From assembly GCA_903813345.2 (NCBI GenBank), contig CAIIXF020000002.1, forward strand, positions 8,393,555 to 8,457,554: DNA of 64,000 nt. Reading direction: 5' to 3'. The translations under genes were made by a program, and so were the position numbers. Positions 37,309-49,989 of the stretch are shown here, one piece after another; position 1 is the first letter of the stretch; each line of letters opens with the position of its first letter. A model generated the notes under the pieces. It was not told where the DNA came from and searched no databases. It saw only the letters and a list, made by a program, of their open reading frames with translations. This DNA comes from Owenia fusiformis. Its lineage: Eukaryota > Annelida > Polychaeta > Sabellida > Oweniidae.

Positions 37309-40300
37309 TCAGAAAAGCAGATTTACGAAGAAGGCACTTATTAATAGGGCAGCGACAGATATCGATGAACTCATAGCCGAGCTGATGGGTCCTTTGGAAC
37401 CATCTTTAATAACGATTCTCTTATTTGTGCTTGGATAGAGAGGCGAACGCTTTTTGATGTAGGCGATGAAGACATCAGTGTCCAGAATGCCTGAAAGTAG
37501 AAGGATTTTTATAAATAAGAAGTTGTCACGTTGGCGAAAGGCGACGCATTCTAGTAATCTGAAGTTGCCTGCATCGTTTCAGTTATCTCAGTGAAATAAA
37601 GGAGGTCTTTGGGGTTTCTTATATTAGTTCAGTAATCATACGCTTCAAATAGATTTTACGGCAATTTCTAAACCACAATAAATATCCAGTTTCTCACCCA
37701 AATTACGATGATCCAGTTTATTATCTCTTATAACAAAGTATCCATCACCGCCATTGGCAACATATGCTGGCATAATAACATTGTAGATTTTGTTGTCGTC
37801 AACTGGTTCCAACATAGGCTCCTTGCACTCCGTACATAGCACTTCTAAGGTCTCCACGCGACTTCCAGGGGGTTTAGAGACGTCATACACCACATGGATT
37901 CCTAAAAAATGAATAAATCACCTATACTGCTCCTGATATCCATAGCACTATACCAAGCTCATCCATATGATATACCAGTTTGAAAATACGAACTACATGT
38001 ATGTGTACCGCTGAAAAATTAGTATCATCAAAAATAAGCCAATACGCGATAAATTTTTAGTTTTGTTCAGTTTAGTTACCTCACGTTTGAAGAGCTCTCA
38101 TAAGAGGTACAACTTCGTCTACATCCGGGTTCTTTCCCATTGGATTACATAGGATTGCGATTTTCAATGCCGCACTACGGCTTACTCTCATAAATCTCCC
38201 TACCTGATACTTGGAGAAATTCAGTAGCAACTTCGGGATATCTCCCCACTGAGCGCTCAAACGCTTTCCTTAGGATAGCTCCTTTTAAAGCAACCATGTC
38301 AATGAGATTCCCGAACGGCATCAGCGCAAGAACGTTTTCCATTGTAACATCTGTAATAAGAAAACATTTTAAATGTAGTATGTACAATGCGTAAACCACT
38401 TGAATTGAATCATCTCAAATTTAAAAATTGATGAGGGACATTTTCCATGTGCAAATAATTAAAAAAGAAAGGAGAATATATCAATGGAAATAAACGTTTA
38501 AAATTGGCAAATCCATGTCAAAATCATAACGGCAAGGGATACAATTAAAGATATGCGGAAGATGCCATACTTTTAGTGACCATACTATTTGCCATTTTTG
38601 TGAATGGCAGATTCTCCGCGGATTGGTACATTTTACATCGAACACTGGCACACCTGCTTTTCGGTTACCAAAAATAAAGTCACTTACCCCCGGCATCAAT
38701 GGAAGCTCGCATGCCACCAGTATTATGTAGAGCCAGAGATACGTTGTTGCCATTCCAGTTGAGATCTGATTCCTTTCGATCTGCTATGAAATAATCCATT
38801 AAAGAATCTGCAATTAGGTTGCCTAGGTTACACTCCCTTTTTCTGGAATCAAAATTATATTAAGCATTTATTCATAAGTACTTGATATTTCCAATAAACG
38901 TAAATCTAGACTATGAAGTCCACACTCATGATGCTGTATGTACTGTAGCAATTTCAAGAAACAGATTTTTAAGAGGTTTTTCAAAGTTAGCACTAGGTTT
39001 AACCCATTTTTGCTTGGATACCTTGATCTACTTGTATGACATTATAAATGTAGCCTATGATCCTGCTTTCTTTGACATTGCAAAAGATGGCGACTGTATT
39101 GTATTTGTCAGACAGGTTTTCCGGTGGGGATGAAAATATTTTATGTGTCATGCTGGTGGTATATTTTATTCAATAAAGTGTTGCTATAAATAGGTCATGG
39201 GTTTTCAAATATAAAATAGCATATCCACCCACTCTGTATATAAACTATGGGACCGGCCAAAAGTGTTCAGAGACTAGCAGATGTTCGCATTTCAAGGTTT
39301 TTTAACATGTAAGTCAATAGTAAATTACAAATTTGGGACGGAGAAAAGATGTTCACATTGAGAGGTTTTATTAACATGTAAGTTAATGGTAAATTACAAA
39401 TTTGGGACGGAGAAAAGATGTTCACATTGAGAGGTTTTATTAACATGTAAGTCAATGGTAAATTACAAATTTGGGACGGAGAAAAGATGTTCACATTGAG
39501 AGGTTTTATTAACATGTAAGTCAATGGTATATTACAAATTTGGGACGGAGAAAAGATGTTCACAATGAGAGGTTTTATCAACATGTAAGTCAATGGTATA
39601 TTACAAATTTGGGACCGAGAAAAGATGTTCACATTGAGAGGTTTTATCAACATGTAAGTCAATGGTAAATTACAAATTTGGGACCGAAAAAAGATGTTCA
39701 CATTGAGAGGTGTTCGGATTAGAGAGGTGTTCCGATATACAGGTTCCACTGTAAACGGATGTGAAAACCAAGAAGGCGTCGGGTGTCAGTCGAGATTCTC
39801 ACCCGCAAAGAGGCCTTTCGCCATTTAAGAATACATTGGAGTATGCGAGTTTGTTGGTCTTGATATCGTCTAGAACCCGCAGGTATTCAACCATTTCTCC
39901 TTGGATTGTCGGATCTGTAAAACAAGTAATATAATAGTCAATGAGAAAGAGAAGTGCGAGTTTGATGAAGTTGAAAACTATGTTTATTGTATTTTGTTCT
40001 GAATGAAAGCTCAGAATTGAGCGTAATTTTCTGTAAAATGTCATCATTTCACAATGTTTGTGCTCAAAATAATTCATTTCATGTCTTTTTTATACAAACC
40101 TCAACCATGTCAACATTCACTTTCGGGAAACGTAAAATGAAAGTAACCTCTTGCAATTGATCCATTCAGCAAAATTGGGTTTCCACTGTATGACGTCACA
40201 ATTCCCTCATCATTAAACTCAAGATTAAGATACCCAAGGTATTTTCCATAGAAATAATCCTGGACTACGACGACCTGATTTCCGGATGCTTGCGTAACTA

Positions 40301-43300
40301 CTGTCGGGTAAGGGCCCTCAATTACTTCCGGTCCACTAGTCAACAATGGCCCTGTAATTTATAATTCATCCCAAGGTACAGGGTGAGACAAAACATGAAA
40401 ACTCAATTTTTGTAATCATGAATTTCAAAAGCTGTTTGGCATGCTCAAAGTACTGGGCTAACAGGATATCTTTATTTATACTCCGTTGGTCATTTATCAG
40501 TTTGAATATTTTCCAAGTTAGCGTTATTTTCGTCAAAAGTTAAATGAAGTATTTTCAAACGCAACAAAATATGTGAGCTGCAGAGTGGAAAATTACCATT
40601 AAATAAGAAATTATTTGTGTGCCCTCCAATCACCAAATCGACACCAGTAACTTGCTTGGCTATCTCTTTATCTGTTTTATATCCAGAATGACCGAGTGCT
40701 ATAATCTTGTTGATTCCCTGAGCTGTCAGTCTGTCGACCTCTGCCTGAATTGTCGACACTTCATCCAAGAATTTCAGCTTTCCTAAAATAAAGCACGGAA
40801 CTTGAAATGATCAAAAAGTTTACATTACAACAGTCACATTTGCTTCGGCAACCGTACGGCAATTTTTGAATTTGTGAAGACAGATAACCCAAGGTTTTTG
40901 ACAAAAAACTAAGGAATACGCAAGGCGATCACAAGTGACGGGGGCGTGCGTTGACCAAGCGTTGACTGTGAGGCGAAAAAGGTATATGGTGACCCTACAG
41001 CAACCGCTTCTAAATAGGTATTTCTCGATTTCGGGTGACTACAGTCGCTGTATAGTCGCCGTAGAGCAAATGTGATCGAGGCAGAAATTTATTTCGGAAA
41101 ATATGGGGCCTTCATTTTTTTACAGCAGTTTCGAATATACTAACCAAACCGTTGAGACAGTGCAGGCATCTCAGATGTCAGATACCCTACTACTCCTATC
41201 TTCTCTCCAGCCACCGTCAAGACTGTGGACTTCTCCACGAGACCTTGGAATGTCGGTTCATCAGAGGCGTCAATGTTAGCAGCGAGGATGGGGAATGTGA
41301 CGTTATTGATGAATGGGATCAAGCCTTCAAGATGGTTGTCAAATTCATGGTTCCCTAAAGCCTGGAATGGGATAATAGATTTCAGAAAAAGATGCAAAAT
41401 TTAGAGACATCTATGCCATGTTGAGCAAAGCATTTCACAGTCGAATAAATTTGCCATGTTGGGAGAAAACTACGATATTTTGGAAGGCGATAGTAAAATA
41501 AAACCACAAGGAGAATGTCATGTAATATTTTAGAAAAAAATGTCACATTAAGACTATCATTAGGAGAGAAAACTACAACGTTATACTAAGAGACACTTGT
41601 TATTTTGTTGACATTTGTTATATACTCCGACCAAGGGCGTTACAATACCCGGGAATTTATCGGTTCGTGCAGTACTTGTTTGTGATAGCGCCCTCTGTAG
41701 GTCACTGTGCTTATAGCCAATTATATTGGATAATCACATTTATGCGTGCGCGCGCAGCTCATCCACTGAACGAAAAGCCACTTCCCGCTGAAATCACCGG
41801 GTATTGATCTTTCCCTTGCTCCGACCGCATAACACAGAACACCAACCACCGAACACGTTTATACCAAAACGCCGAGACTAGAACAATATGTCGCCTCTTT
41901 TGGTTGTGGTGAAAGAAAAACGAAGCAACAATCAAAAACATTGAGAGATAAATATGTCACATTGAGATATGACTGTCATAACCATAGTGATAAGAGAAAA
42001 CTCATGGAAACTATGCGATATTGGGAGAAAATATATGCCAAATTAGGAGAGGAGGTCAAGGTCATAGAACTATAATTTACTGAGAGAAAATACCTATATT
42101 GGTTAAACTATGTAATGGAAAAGCATAAAAAAATAAACATAGGCCTATGCAAAATAGCAAACATTAAATTGCGAACAAAATTAGCATTGGAATATTGCTT
42201 TGTGTAGCTCTCGTGGTATGATATTTACCAACAATAGGATGTTTCAGTTGCCAAATTATTTTATAATCGGAGGATGGTTTCATGTCATATTTTGGGATCT
42301 ATGTACACCACACGCTGATATTCGGTCGGATTAACATTTCCCTAACTATTATTATCACTTTGGATTTTAAATTTTGGACGAGATATCCATTTGCTGAGCG
42401 ATGCACAGGATATTAGTAGAGCAGTGAACTGTTATCTTAAGTACTTGCCAAATTCACCCAGATTAATGGCGCACATAAAAATCCAATATACATGATTTTC
42501 CAGACATTTTAGATTTTAACATATTTTTTATACATGTAGAGCCCCAGTTCTGAGTCCCAACTAGATAGCGTGCCACGTACGATTGACAAACTTTTGGTTG
42601 GAATGGGAATCGTTGAGGATCCTGGCTTTATATCAGTCCTTTAGTACTTTCTTTGCAAGGTCTGAACATGGGAGGTTCCGTCGATTGTGGTATTACGTAA
42701 ACTTCGTAGCTTAAGGTAGTTTCGTATGTTCAGAAATATTAATGGCTTCCATTGGAGTCCCATTTTATTTTAGGGTACATGTAAATAATTCCATCATGGT
42801 CCTACTTACATCTTTCAATTTTATATAAGGAGTGCATGAATATATCTAACTCATCAATTAAGCATTGATGAGTATTCTAGAAAAGGAAAAATTACCTTTT
42901 CATTCGTTTGACTTCGCTTCTAGTGGAGAGCTTCGTCTTCGTACTTTATATTTATTTATTTATTTTATTAAAGTGCCATGAGTTATAAAACATATAAAAT
43001 ACAATTAAAACACCCCAGGCCGACAACGACCTATAGGACACTATAAATACATGTAAACCATTTATATAGAAAATTTTCACGAAGTTTCAGCATTTGGCCA
43101 CAGGCCTTTGTAACATATAGGTAAATACTAATATTGCTCATTAAGTTAAAAAATAACACAGAACTCAAATTAGGTCGGAAGCCAACATGAACTTACCGAG
43201 AACCACCTTAAAAGCTTTCCTTCGATAATTCCTGTAAACGTGACATTTATGGTCGTTTCTACAACTTGTAGATTGAATCTTTAAATGCACTCACCATTAG

Positions 43301-43994
43301 TATGTATCCAACAGACTGACTAGAAGTCAGTCTGTTATGATGTACTACTTTCCTGTGGAAATTGCAGTGAATTTTTTTGCACAAAATTATCAATTAGAGG
43401 AACCATTTCTTCAATAAAATAAACATTACAAAATTTCAATTAAATAGTAAGGTACAATTAAATGCAATAAAAAGTAACACAGCATATTGTCAAGTGGAAA
43501 TAAAGCTAGTTGAAGTAACAAATGAGCAAATTAATTTTACCAATCGGCCATTTTGAATAGCACTTCCTATGTAAACAAATATTTCATATTACCAAACTTT
43601 AACATAGGTGCCTTATAGTCTGAATATAATTCAGACTAAATAGGATCATATAGTCTACACTCACCATGGCGTCATATCGCATTTCATTCATAAACCTCGA
43701 TGTTGCACGGCCCTCAAAAGTAGAAAACCAGATTGTCCCTTGAAACTGATCACCGGCGTCAAGAAATATAACATTGTCATGTTTATCTCGAATGTCTTTT
43801 ACTGCTGTAAAACGGCGAGCAACGCCTCCAAAACATTTATCTTCATCTTTGTCCCCCTGCGAGCATGGCCCGCCATATTTGTTCGACTCGTCTATTCTGG
43901 CATGAACGTCATTTGTATGAATTACTGTTATGTTAAAACCTGATGCTACACTACAAAACGTAAGCACAGTGGTGAGAAAGATATGGCTAAGCAT
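37309..43994 (-). CDS. NT5E: Ecto-5'-nucleotidase (CD73/NT5E), GPI-anchored, 578 aa
   Basis: Nine exons: 43994-43665, 41361-41145, 40782-40597, 40351-40148, 39914-39803, 38842-38688, 38350-38204, 37901-37698 and 37490-37309. All junctions are GT-AG and in phase, giving 579 codons with a stop; human CD73 is 574 aa. The enzyme hydrolyses extracellular AMP to adenosine. A signal peptide (MLSHIFLTTVLTFCSVASG) precedes the metal-binding motifs HTNDVHARID, LDAGDQFQG, ALGNHEFDNH, ALGHSGY and GGHTNNF. The C-terminal substrate domain has KRECNLGNLIADS, HNTGGMRASID (Asn and Arg of the NGGGIR motif kept), MPFGN and ANGGDGY. The substrate-stacking Phe appears as Tyr (MPAYVANGGDG). The tail GPISSAMSSS plus a hydrophobic end fits a GPI signal. 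All catalytic residues are present, so it should be active. Confidence 0.95.
39262..39753. repeat. 69-bp satellite (about 6 units) ending in a pogo-like terminus
   Basis: The unit (taagtcaatggtaaattaca, aatttgggacggagaaaag, atgttcacattgagagg, ttttattaacatg) is repeated about six times from 39290 to 39712. The right end, TCCGATATACAGGTTCCACTGTA cut to its last bases AGGTTCCACTGTA, matches the pogo-like MITE terminus. The block lies in a CD73 intron. A 160-codon minus-strand frame across it is a by-product of the 23-codon period. Confidence 0.8.
40845..41085. mobile_element. MITE with GCCTCGATCACATTTG termini, copy 2
   Basis: The right end gtagagcaaatgtgatcgag matches the family terminus. The left end cacatttgcttcggcaaccg is diverged. 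It sits in the CD73 intron between exons 2 and 3. Confidence 0.5.
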
Positions 43995-44268
43995 CTTATC
44001 CTCCTAAAGCAATACAAGGGCGTCCTGCCTCAAAAATGGTTAATTTGGTTGCGTTATAAAAGATAAGCCTACACACTTCGCTGACCGTAAAAAGCCCCCG
44101 GCCAGTAACTGTTTTTACAAACTCATCAAACTAGGATCTCCCCAACATGTTCACTTTGGACTGAACACTGCGCTCACCATGCGTCCACCTAAGTCAATTG
44201 CTGGAGTGGAATATTACACATGGCGTTTTACAAAAGCTTCTTCGGTTTTAACCAGGTTTAAGAATTAG

Positions 44269-44410
44269 GTGTAATCACGATTGCGGTTTTATAAAAGCGC
44301 TTTTTTAAAACTCCAAATACCCTTGTCACTAGTTGCTGGAATTACAGCACAAAATCCGCTAAAACGTTTTAGTGGAAGGCGCTTTACAAAATCGCCATTC
44401 TGATTACACC
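44269..44410. repeat. MITE-like inverted repeat with GGTGTAATCA ends
   Basis: ggtgtaatcacgattgcggt and the inverted accgc-like right arm gccattctgattacacc form arms of about 32 bp with mismatches. The unit is non-coding. Confidence 0.5.
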
Positions 44411-44532
44411 AACATTTCTAAAGCGTCTTAGGAATTATATTTTGTAAACTTTTAGACTTTCAAATCAACAAAATCCCATAAAATGAGCAATAACCTGCCA
44501 TCTATACGAGTTCAGGACAAGCCAATGACAAC

Positions 44533-44790
44533 CCAGATGCGAGTAGTTAGTTACCCGTTTTACCACCAGGTGGCTAATTCGGTTCGTCAGATAGCGTGTC
44601 AGGTATAGTAGACAGTTCCCTTTAACTTGAATATTCATCAGTTTTTAGTGGTTCAATTTTCACCCTTGTGTATCTAATAGTTTTGCAGTTTGAAATATGT
44701 CCCGTAAAAGTAAATATTATCTGTCCAATACAAGATATTCACTTTTTGTGATTTTATTACATGGGGTGTAAGTTGATAAACAATTTTTGG
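44533..44790. mobile_element. GATGCGAGTAG-family MITE fragment
   Basis: The sequence gatgcgagtagttagttacc, then accaccaggtggctaattcg, then cacccttgtgtat and tcactttttgtgatttta, matches the same blocks in the same order at 55345-55763. The right terminus is missing here. Confidence 0.6.
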
Positions 44791-46228
44791 ATTTAAAATT
44801 TTAACAATTTAAAATGTTGCGTGTTGACACATTTTAAAAGCAGTCTATATAAAATTCAATATGAATTAAAATGTATTTAATACTTTCCTATATTATGCAA
44901 ATATACAGAATAAATATTCATTGTGTCTAAAATAGGTAACTATTCAGTTTTTTTGTATGAAAAAATGTTCTTTTCAATTGATAAGAAACTGTTTCTATCC
45001 TTTAACATTGTATATATTCTTTTCAAAAAATATGTGTTCACTAAGGTTAATTTTTACTTCAAATAAAATAGAGTTTAGGGGCCAGAGCAAAATTCTTAAT
45101 TAATACATGATGATATTTTCACTTAGAGGCGAAACTTTCAATCAATAAGTAGTTTTACAGAGAGGTACAAAATTTTCTCCGGGAAAAATCCGGTTCGGCG
45201 CTCTATAAACATATCTATCACCTAGAATGACCAGTTTTTTAAACCCAACAGAACTTGTGAATAATTTATAAATAAATGTGAATTGTATTATTTACTCCCA
45301 AAACGTGACAATTGTGTTAAAGTTAGCTGATCTGGGGTGTATCACAAATATGTTTCCAGTTTAAATGATGCTTAAGAAAGGACCACGTAGTGTATCGCAA
45401 ACAGTTTTGGACAGTTCTATTTTTGACTGGGAATATTCACGTTAGGACTGAAGCACAAAAATTTGGATTAAACCGAAATATAATCGATTAAAAGTCCGTC
45501 TCCTTGGACTTTCAAAAATGTTTTCCTCATTTAAAAAAGATATCGTTTTTCTCGTTTTACCATATGAAAAGTTTCTCCTGCCAGTAATCACTGAAAGGGA
45601 GCAATGCGATTAAGTTGAAAACGATATCAGGACATATCTCACATCTTTGGTCGAAGGGTATTTCACTTCTTTCCATAATTGAGTAATAAAGGAAGTCCTT
45701 TGAATAAAGGATGATAACAGGGACATACAACTTATTGATCCTTCCGCCAGAGTGGCATTTCATGCAAGAAAATTAGTCCTATCATTGTAATTATAAGCAT
45801 CACCATTGGTTGGATTTTGGTAAGTACATGAATGAAAAGGTGTATGTATGTAGATGTGTGTAGATGTCATGAATCCCCCTTTAATACAAATCATATTCTC
45901 GAAAAGGGTGGTCTTAATATTGGTTTCCCTTTAAGCAAATTCTTGCGTTTCTATAAGCTGGTTAGCTTAACCTCTGCCAGTATTGTCTGAATCTAAGTAT
46001 CTAGAATGATCAAAATCATTGCAAAAGTATTGGCCCTTAGCACAGAACAGCTATGCTTAGTGGATTATATATTATGTACAACCCCCTCAATAAGTATAGC
46101 AAGTTAGCAACCGGAAGTATCCTTCTGCGTGCTAAGCCTGATTTGGTGAACATTTCATCTTTGTCTCAATATACATTTCTGACACTGTCGTAATAAATTA
46201 ACGTAATATGTTAATTAGTGTTAAAAAC

Positions 46229-46367
46229 AAAACAAAATGTTGAGATTTACAAATTTTCGATGTATCCATACATTTTCATCAGGTAAATGATGGTAATGAT
46301 AATGTAATGGTTTACCTGATGAAGATGTATGAATACATCGAATTGTAAATCTCAACATTTTGTTTTG
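46229..46367. repeat. Palindromic MITE-like hairpin
   Basis: aaacaaaatgttgagattta at the left is matched by the inverse taaatctcaacattttgttt at the right. Arms of about 60 bp (continuing through gatgtatccatac and catcaggtaaa) enclose about 20 bp. Confidence 0.8.
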
Positions 46368-46561
46368 TAATAAAGTAACAATATAAGTATTCAAACATTA
46401 TGCTTTATCAAACGCAACATATGAAGCCAAACTTATGAGGGGCGATGTATTAGAAAAGGCCACTGGATTTTGAGGGGGCTCGGAGGTATACATGTTATTT
46501 TGAAATATGTTGTATAGATAACCATGAGGAGGCCCAGAGGCTATGTTTTGCTTCTGTCACA

Positions 46562-46674
46562 TTTGATCTATGGCAACCGTACGACGGCCGTAGCTTCTAA
46601 AAATCGAGAGAAACATGCACCATAACATGTAAGCTACGGCCGCCGTAGAGCAAATGTGATTGAGGCTACAGTAA
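46562..46674. mobile_element. MITE with GCCTCGATCACATTTG termini, copy 3
   Basis: ttgatctatggcaaccgtac..gccgtagctt pairs with aagctacggccgccgtagag plus caaatgtgattgaggc. Confidence 0.55.
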
Positions 46675-47198
46675 TAACTACTTATTTTAGAAGATTGACC
46701 CGTTCTTTTCCGATATGGTTAAAAGTTGCTGAAAGGTGTTAACACTTTTAAATGTTACCCCTTTGCTTCTGACGAGCAGTAAATCGTACAATCTAGTACA
46801 AATTCCAAGTTTGTACATTCTAAAAATTTAACTCTATCTGAAATGATGAAACGACCCCTTTTCTAATACTACAGTACATCGCACGCGATTTGATCTGAAC
46901 TCGGTTATTTTATAAGATTCGGCCTGGATCGCATTTACTTTTTTCTTAAAGGCTCATTCTAGCTAACCACATTTACTAATTATCATGACATTAATTCATC
47001 CAAATAAATATATGTTAATCCTGTAAAAAACTAAATTGCTCATTGCAGACTGCACGTAACGATAATCTGACTTTTGTATTTCGGTATTAAATTATGTGCC
47101 AACAATCGCAACACTGTTGAAACACGGAGGCTTTAAAGACGAACGGACATACATTTTGCAGATTGAAGTAGGACGCCAGCGTTTTTCTCAGGAAAGCC

Positions 47199-47537
47199 AT
47201 GCATGCTTATATTATGTATTTGCCGCTTGTGATTGCGCTTACGCTTTGTGCCGTATCACTGGGCTTCAACGTAACAGTAATACATACAAATGACTGTCAC
47301 GCTAGAATTGAAGAATCCGACAGATTGGGTGGACCATGCCCTCAGAAAGAAAAGGATGCGAATAAATGTTTTGGTGGCGTAGCTCGCCGATTTACAGCAG
47401 TTAAAGACATTCGTGAAAATCACGAGAATGTTATATTTTTGGACGCAGGAGATCAGTTCCAGGGAACAATTTGGTTTTATGCGTTTGAGGGACGTGCAAC
47501 TTCGCAGTTTATGAACGAAATGGGATATGATGCCATG
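47199..47537 (+). CDS. Exon 1 of a second CD73-like ecto-5'-nucleotidase (partial)
   Basis: The 113-codon exon encodes a signal peptide (MHAYIMYLPLVIALTLCAVS), the metal-binding HTNDCHARIEESD, and FLDAGDQFQGTIWFYAFEG. It ends NEMGYDAM|GTAAGTGAA, a good donor in phase 0, the same border and phase as exon 1 of the CD73 gene at 43665-43994. Over this exon the two are close paralogues (shared CFGGVARRFTAVKDIR). The metal motif HTNDVHAR reads HTNDCHAR here, with the Asp and His kept. I find no plus-strand GNHEFD exon in the remaining 16.4 kb, so either intron 1 is very long and extends past the window or the gene is truncated. The 10.4-kb foldback element and the Harbinger locus would lie inside that intron. 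Confidence 0.8.
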
Positions 47538-49159
47538 GTAAGTGAATACTTATTCTGCGGAGGAATATCACAGAAGCACATGAATTAGAAGTCCCCATTA
47601 AATTGCACAGCATCCCAGTCCTATATTTAGATTTGTTATCTATCCAGAGTATGAAAACTGAAAATATCAAGTTTAATATCAAGTTTTAAGGCCCCCTCAC
47701 ATATGAACGAATCCACCAAACGCAGCCTGACGCATGTGGTAAATTAGTCATTTCTGGCGAATATTGAGCGAAAATGTTTACAAATATGTTATATAATAGA
47801 AAACATAACGGATAGTAATGTAAGGTAACTATTTGTTGCGAATGTTTTACGAAGTGTGACGAATTACTACTTTTCTTTGCTAAGATGCGTTGCGTCTCGC
47901 AAACAACCTTTGACATCCCGTTCAGCGAGTAATAAAGCATACATGCGAAATAAAGCGTAATTATGCGCATTCTTCCGAATCTGAACAAAGCCTTACGAAA
48001 AGCAGGAGGCGTCAGCGATTCCCGTCAGCGATTAACAACGCATACATGCGAACCAAAGCGCAATTGTGCGCATGCTTCCGAATCTAAACGAACCTTTGCA
48101 AAAAGTGTAAGGGTCAATTTACTTGACAAAACCACACTATCATATATAAATCAAGCAGATTTTTGGCAATATGTTCTGTTGCCGTGCCAATATACAGGGT
48201 GACACAAAAAATGCCACCCACTTATTCTGGAATAACTTTGTCAATAACGACGGAATCTTCGTATTTTTTTTATCAAAGATTGATGTACTTGAATTGCATC
48301 AAATACAATTTTCTGAAATTGAGATTTCTTTCTTAGCCATTATTTGTGTCATTTCTGTATTGCTTTCACATATTTTATCATTTAAATGTCATAATTACCC
48401 ATTTTCCTTCATAATTTGTGCTATATTTGAGGAACTGACTCACTTTTTAAGTAAATTTAAAAAAAGAAAGATTTCTAAATTACATTTTCGAACGATTTTG
48501 TGTCAGAGCATGCCTCCGCGGAAAATCTGATATCTCTTTATTCTTAGTTATTGATGCAATGCAAGCATACCAATCTTTCTTCCATTGAACACTCTATCTA
48601 CACATAAAAGAAAGTCATTCTGAAATAAGTGGGTGGCATTTTTGGTGTCACTCTGTATTTAATATGGCTCTTCTGACATTTCTAACATAGTCTACCTTAA
48701 TTAAGAGGTCGTACGCGTAGTCAACACAGATTTGAAATTCATACAGTGATCATCCTTTGGGAATGTTATTAACACGTACAATTGGTTACCATGCCAAGCA
48801 ATTATTGTAATTACTTCAGTTTGAATGAAATATCCCTATGTTTTATGGTTTTGGGTCGTAATATTTGATATTAGAATGGAAGGGGAGGGGTGTTGGACAC
48901 TGTTCCTGTTGACGCTTGAATTTCATTTGGGATAGTTGGGGTTTGTTTTTAATGACAATATTCGCTTAACGATTTTGTTTCTCTTGTGTTTTCTGATCAT
49001 GTTTAGTATTTTCCCTTTGAGATTATATCAATACATTTCTTATTATTAGACTCGTAAAACAAAAATACGTTTAAACTAGTTTTTACAATTTATGTCAGGC
49101 AAATTACACTTAATTTCAAGTTGACACAGTGCTTTAGATTATTTCTCAAAGTCCAACCT
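47538..49159. other. Non-coding region after CD73-like exon 1
   Basis: It holds a duplicated approx. 65-bp block (about 47922-47985 and 48023-48088, both with gcatacatgcga and cttccgaatct) and the mariner-like element at 48193-48657. No exon is seen. Confidence 0.5.
48193..48657. mobile_element. 465-bp mariner/Tc1-like non-autonomous element
   Basis: Left TACAGGGTGACACAAAAAAT with GCCACCCACTTATTCTG and right CAGAATAAGT-type inverse (ctgaaataagtgggtggcat, ttttggtgtcactctgta) form arms of about 37 bp. TA flanks fit Tc1/mariner. It has no transposase frame. Confidence 0.75.
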
Positions 49160-49989
49160 TTAATTTGGCACGATCCTGTCTTGCCATGGTACACTTCCTG
49201 CTCGAGAGTTGACCCAGTGCTTCAGAGTATTTCTCACAATCTTCCCCTTTTTGTTTGCTGTGTTGTGGCCTCTGATATTGACAGCCCTGACATCTTCCAA
49301 GTTGCGATCTCTCCTCCATTCCCCAGGAACCATGTCGCCTCTTCTGTCCTCTTGGTCAATCAGTGCATTTTGCATTGTAGGGTACCTCATTCTCATCAAG
49401 TTGTGGAGAATGCAGCATGTCTTGACTATCAGCCTCGCTGTGGATGGCTTATGGTTCATCGTTGAGAGGAGTACCTGAAATGTTATTATGCGTTAAATTG
49501 AATTAATTTGAAAATACGGATTAATAGTTAAACTGTTATAGGTCGAATGTGGAACTCGGTTGGTTCCAATTTATTTTATACGCATCTTTCTAATCATTTA
49601 TCAAACAAAACATACTATTTTCATGTCTCAATTAGCGGAAGTTCGAATGAAGTCTCATTTACTCGAAGTCGAATAAACGTATCTAGATAGTCCCAGGAAC
49701 TTGGAGTTTAACTGTTTGTTTCGCAGACAAATATTATAAATTACAATGTACCTGGAATCGGTTGGCCAAAATTCCAAAGGCGTTTTCTGAAACTGCTCCT
49801 AGCCCTCGATAACCGGTAGTTTAGAATTATTTCCTCTCTAGTGAGGGTTCTATGTCCATAGGGCTTCTGCATGTGATCACTGAGGCTGAATGCGTTATCC
49901 CCTACCAAGAAAATATGGTGTAAATTCTGTGTCAAAAGTTTACAGACATAATTTCGCAATTTAGGTGCACGAAAATGTACGATTTCGTG

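Larger units (their letters stand above)
43995..47198. other. Spacer between two divergent CD73 genes
   Basis: No coding exon is seen. Both edges carry a short shared 5'-UTR element AGGACGCC (47170-47177 on plus, 44019-44026 on minus). The interior holds an IR at 44269-44410, a GATGCGAGTAG-family repeat from 44533, a hairpin at 46229-46367 and a MITE at 46562-46674. Confidence 0.55.

Noticed and set aside
39267-39749. 160-codon minus-strand frame
   Set aside because: It is the translation of a 69-bp satellite (23-codon period) in a CD73 intron; the true gene exons flank it.
49121-49478. Plus-strand frames of 89-114 codons
   Set aside because: They are antisense to Harbinger transposase exon 3, whose minus-strand frame matches the family motif.
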